Assembly: GCF_019052655.1 (NCBI RefSeq) | Contig: NZ_JAHQVB010000002.1 | Coordinates: 1-64,000 of the forward strand | Length of the DNA: 64,000 bases | Direction of reading: 5' to 3' | Source: Holdemanella porci | GTDB taxonomy: Bacteria; Bacillota_I; Bacilli_A; Erysipelotrichales; Erysipelotrichaceae | Shown: piece by piece, positions 61,101 to 64,000 of the stretch | Numbering within the stretch: the stretch's first letter is position 1 | How the letters are laid out: each line of letters starts with the position of its first letter | Position numbers and translations under genes: made by a program | Notes under the pieces: generated by a model | Database searches by the model: none | The model's input: only the letters and a program-made list of their open reading frames with translations | What the model was told of the DNA's origin: nothing

Positions 61101-62254
61101 TATATGTAATTTGCATCTTCACAATACGCCTTATACAATTCCCATGCAGATTTCAAACTAATGCCATTACGACTTTCAAATATAATGCTATTGTCCAATA
61201 CAAAGTTATAGAAGTCATTGGATGCTCCCATCATTCCAGTTGGAATATAATTGTCATAATAGTTAGGTTCTTCTTGGTAGACCTCTAGACAATGTTGAGC
61301 AATAGCACCTAATTCAAAGTCAATTTGTTTAGTTAAACGAATATAATCACTGTGCTTCAATTTATTACCAGTTGGAGACACATCAATTAAACGTCTGATT
61401 AAACCTGACTTAGCTTCTGTAATCTTTACAGGTTTGTTAGTACCCATAAATAAGAAAGCTTTGATACTTGCTACATACAATTTTTCATACTTAGCATTCA
61501 TAGGTTGCATCTCATGTGAAACTAAACTATTTAATTTCGTATTGTCTTCAATCCTACTTAAGTCACCATCATGTTGAATACCTACAAGTGGAAATGACTT
61601 AAACGGTTCTAATGAGAAACTACCATTGCCACCAATAGACTTAGCATCAAATGCACACCAATATCCATCAAATAACTTTTGTATAATGTTCAATACTGTT
61701 GACTTTCCGGTACCTGCAGAACCATACAGTACTAAGAACTTCTGAATATGTTTACTGTCACCACTGACAATAGCACCAATAGCCCATTCAAGTTTGTGTC
61801 GTTCTTCCTCAGAATATAACACTGAGATTAGCTCATCATAAGCTTCAATAGATCCTCTCTCTAGAGAATATGGAAGTTTCTTGCTAGCATAGTCTGCTTT
61901 CTTACCTTCTGAATTACTGAATGCAAGGCTTTGGTCTAAAATATGATAGTTATCTCGTAATTGCTTCTGACAATACTTGTGCCATCTATCAATACTTCCA
62001 CTATCTGCGTCCCACATGTAATGCACTACTTTATGTTCATCTTTAATTTCTTCTGCTTTTTTCTTAAGCTCTTCATCTACTAAACGAATTACTTCTTCTT
62101 CGTCTGTTGACCACTTCTTATCTTCTTCAACCCAGATTGCATAGAAGTCTCCACCGCGAATCATTAAGTCTGATGATTTCTTTACTACAAATTTTGGAGA
62201 AATATCACAAACACCTTTTTGATACTTAACTGCTATTCTTAAAAAATCTAGCAT
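58172..62254 (-). CDS. Fused SF3 helicase, AEP primase and family B DNA polymerase
   Basis: 1360 residues in one frame. Helicase: Walker A LYGSAGTGKSTVL (about 177-189), Walker B-like FPLVGIQHDGD. Primase (AEP): VIDLD with D502/D504, SKGGAGIHLH (His 539 or 541), VEVKIF. Exonuclease of PolB: FFDIE (D699, E701), GFNNRKYDN (D749), YCKND (D839). Polymerase: LDVSSMHPS (motif A, D998), KIVINSIYG (motif B), HIKTDC (motif C), where the usual first Asp of DTD is Lys 1118 and the second (D1120) is kept. It ends in SDKLPF. It should perform unwinding, priming and synthesis together. Confidence 0.85.
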   Translation of the reverse strand: MLDFLRIAVKYQKGVCDISPKFVVKKSSDLMIRGGDFYAIWVEEDKKWSTDEEEVIRLVDEELKKKAEEIKDEHKVVHYMWDADSGSIDRWHKYCQKQLRDNYHILDQSLAFSNSEGKKADYASKKLPYSLERGSIEAYDELISVLYSEEERHKLEWAIGAIVSGDSKHIQKFLVLYGSAGTGKSTVLNIIQKLFDGYWCAFDAKSIGGNGSFSLEPFKSFPLVGIQHDGDLSRIEDNTKLNSLVSHEMQPMNAKYEKLYVASIKAFLFMGTNKPVKITEAKSGLIRRLIDVSPTGNKLKHSDYIRLTKQIDFELGAIAQHCLEVYQEEPNYYDNYIPTGMMGASNDFYNFVLDNSIIFESRNGISLKSAWELYKAYCEDANYIYQASKRVFKEEFKNYYKEFYEHKTLEDGTRVCNYYETFLIDKFTTKPPEETKISTPDWLDLYEQDSIFDEDCKNCFAQYASDNETPVVSWDKCKSYLKELNTSKLHYVRVPENHIVIDLDLKDKDGNKDFALNLEAASKFPKTYVEVSKGGAGIHLHYIYDGDVSKLSRIYDDQIEVKIFTGKSSLRRKLTKCNNLPISHIQSGLPLKGDKKVIDKKIVLNEKKLIELIKRALAKEIHPGTKPNIDFIDHILNEAYDNNLRYDVSDLRDAVLQFAMRSTHQSTYCMRVVANMKFVGKNYISEQEQKDEPNIAFFDIEVFPNLLLICYKIPGDDNPVISMINPTPEQVEELIENYDLIGFNNRKYDNHIIYARAYRGYSIKACYNLSQQLINEGSGYLTEAYNISETDIYDFCSEKMSLKKWEIKLGIHHKELGMKWDEPVPEDMWNLVAEYCKNDVIATEAVFNARQGDYIARKILVAIVKNLHGINATCNDTTNSLSQRIIFGNNRRPQSEFNYRFLADPVGPERYSEYIDKFGPDYKYRWFDKDGLPLYKDFDPNEPFPPEDGVSILPFFKGYTYDQFNKKGQTSTYLGESIGEGGRVYSDEGMYENVICLDVSSMHPSTMSVEVIFGPKFTKIADELRLARVAIKHKDFETASSMLNGALKPFLKEELASDLAQALKIVINSIYGLTSAKFANAFRDPNNIDNIVAKRGALFMTLLKREVEKKGYHVCHIKTDCIKINDADDYIHKFVVDFGKEYGYNFEVEHMFKKFVLINDAVYVGQTTDGEWVTVGKQFQVPYVKKKLFTKEDIEFKDLCETFAVSKGDLYLDFNENLPDVSEKEALLDKYEKLVAKENFKRYSKEELESSIGELKKEIPEGHNLIFVGRVGQFSPIKEGNNGGLLYRVCDGKNYAASGSTGYRWLESEVVKSNKLENCIDLGYYNKLVDDAVEVISKYGDFEMFVSDDDLGIKSDKLPF

Positions 62255-62284
62255 TCAAATATAACTCCTTTCTATACAATCTAA

Positions 62285-62836
62285 TTACCTCAACTGTTGA
62301 TTCAAATATCTTGTTGCTTGCCACCAAATTTCAATGTCTCTCATGTCACAGTCTGGATTATCTACTGTAAATAATCCTCCTTTGCCATTTGGTTCATACT
62401 CTCTATTCATGAATCTATTTAATATAAATATAACGGCACCAACATCAAAGTGTCTGTCATCAGCAGTCCCTAATCCTAGACTAGAAACCATTCCCCAGAA
62501 CCATTGACAAGTCCTGTCTCCATAAATAGGGTTATCCATTACGTTCTGTTCAATATAAATGCTCAATGCAACCATCATTTCTAAAACAGAGCAAGGATAA
62601 TTAAGAGAAGCACGAATCTCTTCATGTGAATATCCGTACTCCTCTGCAAAAGAAGCTCTTAATTCAACTCCAGCCATTAATCTATTCTCATCTCTTGGGC
62701 ATCTTGGGTTTACAATAAACTCAGTTGTAGACAGAATAGTAAATAGCTTTTGATAAGAGCGTTTTAATACGCTATCATCACCACAAGCAATATTCTCTAA
62801 ATAATCTAAGTATTCGATTGAAATATCATCTCGCAT
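62285..62836 (-). CDS. Conserved phage protein of unknown function
   Basis: 183 residues, mostly helical. FIVNPRCPRDENRLMAGVELR and MMVALSIYIEQNVMDNPIYG match a hypothetical family seen in Firmicutes phages near replication genes. Overlaps the upstream membrane protein's end by 11 bases. Confidence 0.6.
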   Translation of the reverse strand: MRDDISIEYLDYLENIACGDDSVLKRSYQKLFTILSTTEFIVNPRCPRDENRLMAGVELRASFAEEYGYSHEEIRASLNYPCSVLEMMVALSIYIEQNVMDNPIYGDRTCQWFWGMVSSLGLGTADDRHFDVGAVIFILNRFMNREYEPNGKGGLFTVDNPDCDMRDIEIWWQATRYLNQQLR

Positions 62837-63443
62837 ATGGATAATTACCGCCTACCAGTAAAATCTCAATTGCTTCTGATAAAGGTTCATTAATCACATA
62901 CACACAATCATCCTCATACTCACCAAATGTATTTAATGCTTTTGTACCTACCAATTCGTCTGGATCAGTAACAATATCATCATTGTCATAAGTTAAAGTT
63001 CCATCACCTTCGTAGTAGTGCAAAGTAGTAATGTTGAAATTATCACCATCCACATCTGCAAACTCCTGAGGTGATACTACATATGGTGCTTTTTCTTGGA
63101 TAATTGTCTGTGGCTTTTCTACTTCCTTAGAATATTGAGAATAATTTTCTTGATTAATAATATAATCATTGGTTTTCATGTTTGTTGCATTGATAATAGC
63201 TTGTCTTAAATTAGATTGTTTCGTTTCTTCTTTGACCGGTTCTGGAATATCTTCTGACTTCATTTCCAGTTGGTCTTGAAGTCCATTAATTTGTTCTTGC
63301 AGTTTATTCATAATATCTTTATAAGAGGCAACTTCTTTATTAATGTCTTGTTCTCTTACCTTATTAAAATAAAAGCTTGTAGCAAGTGCACTTAATACAC
63401 CGCCACAAGCAAACACTGCTAAATATCCTAGTACTTTTTTCAT
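62826..63443 (-). CDS. Membrane-anchored coiled-coil phage protein
   Basis: 205 residues. One N-terminal TM (YLAVFACGGVLSALATSFYF), a coiled coil (about 24-60) and a C-terminal beta region ending GGNYPYAR. ATG 63443 was chosen by its MKK start before the TM; the longer frame overlaps the next gene. Function unknown; paired with the DUF6353-like gene next to it. Confidence 0.6.
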   Translation of the reverse strand: MKKVLGYLAVFACGGVLSALATSFYFNKVREQDINKEVASYKDIMNKLQEQINGLQDQLEMKSEDIPEPVKEETKQSNLRQAIINATNMKTNDYIINQENYSQYSKEVEKPQTIIQEKAPYVVSPQEFADVDGDNFNITTLHYYEGDGTLTYDNDDIVTDPDELVGTKALNTFGEYEDDCVYVINEPLSEAIEILLVGGNYPYAR

Positions 63444-63444
63444 A

Positions 63445-64000
63445 CTATCTCTTAGCCCATGTAATTTGGTTACGAATATAACCATCAACATTGAAGTCTA
63501 AGATGCATGAAGGTTCATAACCATTATTAAAGTCAGTTGCATCATCACCTAAATATGTAATAGGTGTGATAGTAATACAATTGTGATGTTCTCTTACTTC
63601 TTTTTCAGTGTGGTCTTTGTAAACCCAACCAATATCATGTCCAGCTTCAGTCCCATCCATACCAAGTGCTTCATAAACATCATTTAAGAATACATAACCT
63701 CTTTTTTTCAATAAAATATTCATATCAGTTTCAACACCTTGAATAAAGTCTTTATTGTAATATGCGTTGTTTCTCCAATATACAGAATTTACTCTATCAA
63801 AAATACGAGTGAAGTCATTATCCTTATTAATTTTCTTAGTAGCTACATTCTTAGTTTCTTTCTTTTCTTCAGTTGAACCATCTTCTTTTTGGACCATAGA
63901 CTTGATTTCTTTTGCCTTGATTCCATAACGCATCTCTTGGTCTACTTGTTCACCATACTTTTCCTTAACTCTTGCTCTATAGTCTTTGTGGATACTATCT
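63445..64000 (-). CDS. DUF6353-like phage protein (5' end beyond the window)
   Basis: At least 185 residues; the frame is open to the window edge and the true start lies to the right. RRGYVFLNDVYEALG, GHDIGWVYKDHT and SCILDFNVDGYIRN match the DUF6353 family common in gut phages. The part upstream of Met 63933 (DSIHKDYRARVKEKYG) also fits the family. Usually such proteins have an N-terminal TM anchor. Function unknown. Confidence 0.7.
   Translation of the reverse strand, partial: DSIHKDYRARVKEKYGEQVDQEMRYGIKAKEIKSMVQKEDGSTEEKKETKNVATKKINKDNDFTRIFDRVNSVYWRNNAYYNKDFIQGVETDMNILLKKRGYVFLNDVYEALGMDGTEAGHDIGWVYKDHTEKEVREHHNCITITPITYLGDDATDFNNGYEPSCILDFNVDGYIRNQITWAKR

Overview
The window is a low-GC (roughly one third G+C by eye) Bacillota prophage that is itself interrupted by a G+C-richer integrative mobilizable element (IME). 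The host is probably a gut Erysipelotrichia or Clostridia member; the genus cannot be fixed from the sequence. At the far left a promoter and a truncated amidohydrolase reading frame (171-374) look like a host gene cut by prophage insertion. The integrase and repressor are not in the window, and the phage continues beyond position 64000. No tRNA, rRNA or CRISPR array was seen.

Almost all phage genes are on the minus strand and read right to left. From 64000 down to 57500 lie a DUF6353-type protein, two small proteins, a 1360-residue protein joining an SF3 helicase, an AEP-type primase and a family B DNA polymerase, and an SSB-like protein. From 57500 to 50740 lie many small early genes, including membrane proteins, paralog pairs, a DUF3310 protein, a ThyX-like protein and an HTH protein. 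Next come a lipoprotein with a lysozyme-like domain whose linker contains a nested membrane-protein gene, an SNF2-type helicase, an AT-rich region with a 24-bp palindrome, a VRR-NUC nuclease and a PD-(D/E)XK nuclease. The last gene before the packaging region encodes an RNA-polymerase-like (DFDGD) protein. It is split by the IME into an N-terminal piece (46958-47299) and a C-terminal piece (29602-32289).

Left of the IME are a candidate packaging site (29084-29354) with a long inverted repeat, then the small terminase-like protein, an HNH endonuclease, a head connector, two small proteins with a YHHG motif, the large terminase, the portal, a protease-major capsid fusion and head/tail completion proteins. 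These are followed by the tail tube, tail assembly proteins, tape measure, baseplate and fibre proteins, and the lysis genes (amidase, holin, second membrane protein) ending at 438. One gene, an EcsC-family protein with its own promoter, stands on the plus strand between portal and terminase and is probably expressed in the lysogen.

The IME (about 32289-46976) carries a BceRS-BceAB-like antimicrobial-peptide sensing and export module, a sigma-like factor, a DUF6076-like protein, a CHC2 primase, a P4/D5-type helicase, a pMV158-like oriT with a MobV relaxase, and a large serine recombinase at its right end. It has no conjugation machinery. Joining its two flanks at a shared TA dinucleotide restores the phage gene in frame, so excision would repair the RNA-polymerase-like gene; while the element is present the prophage is probably unable to make that protein.
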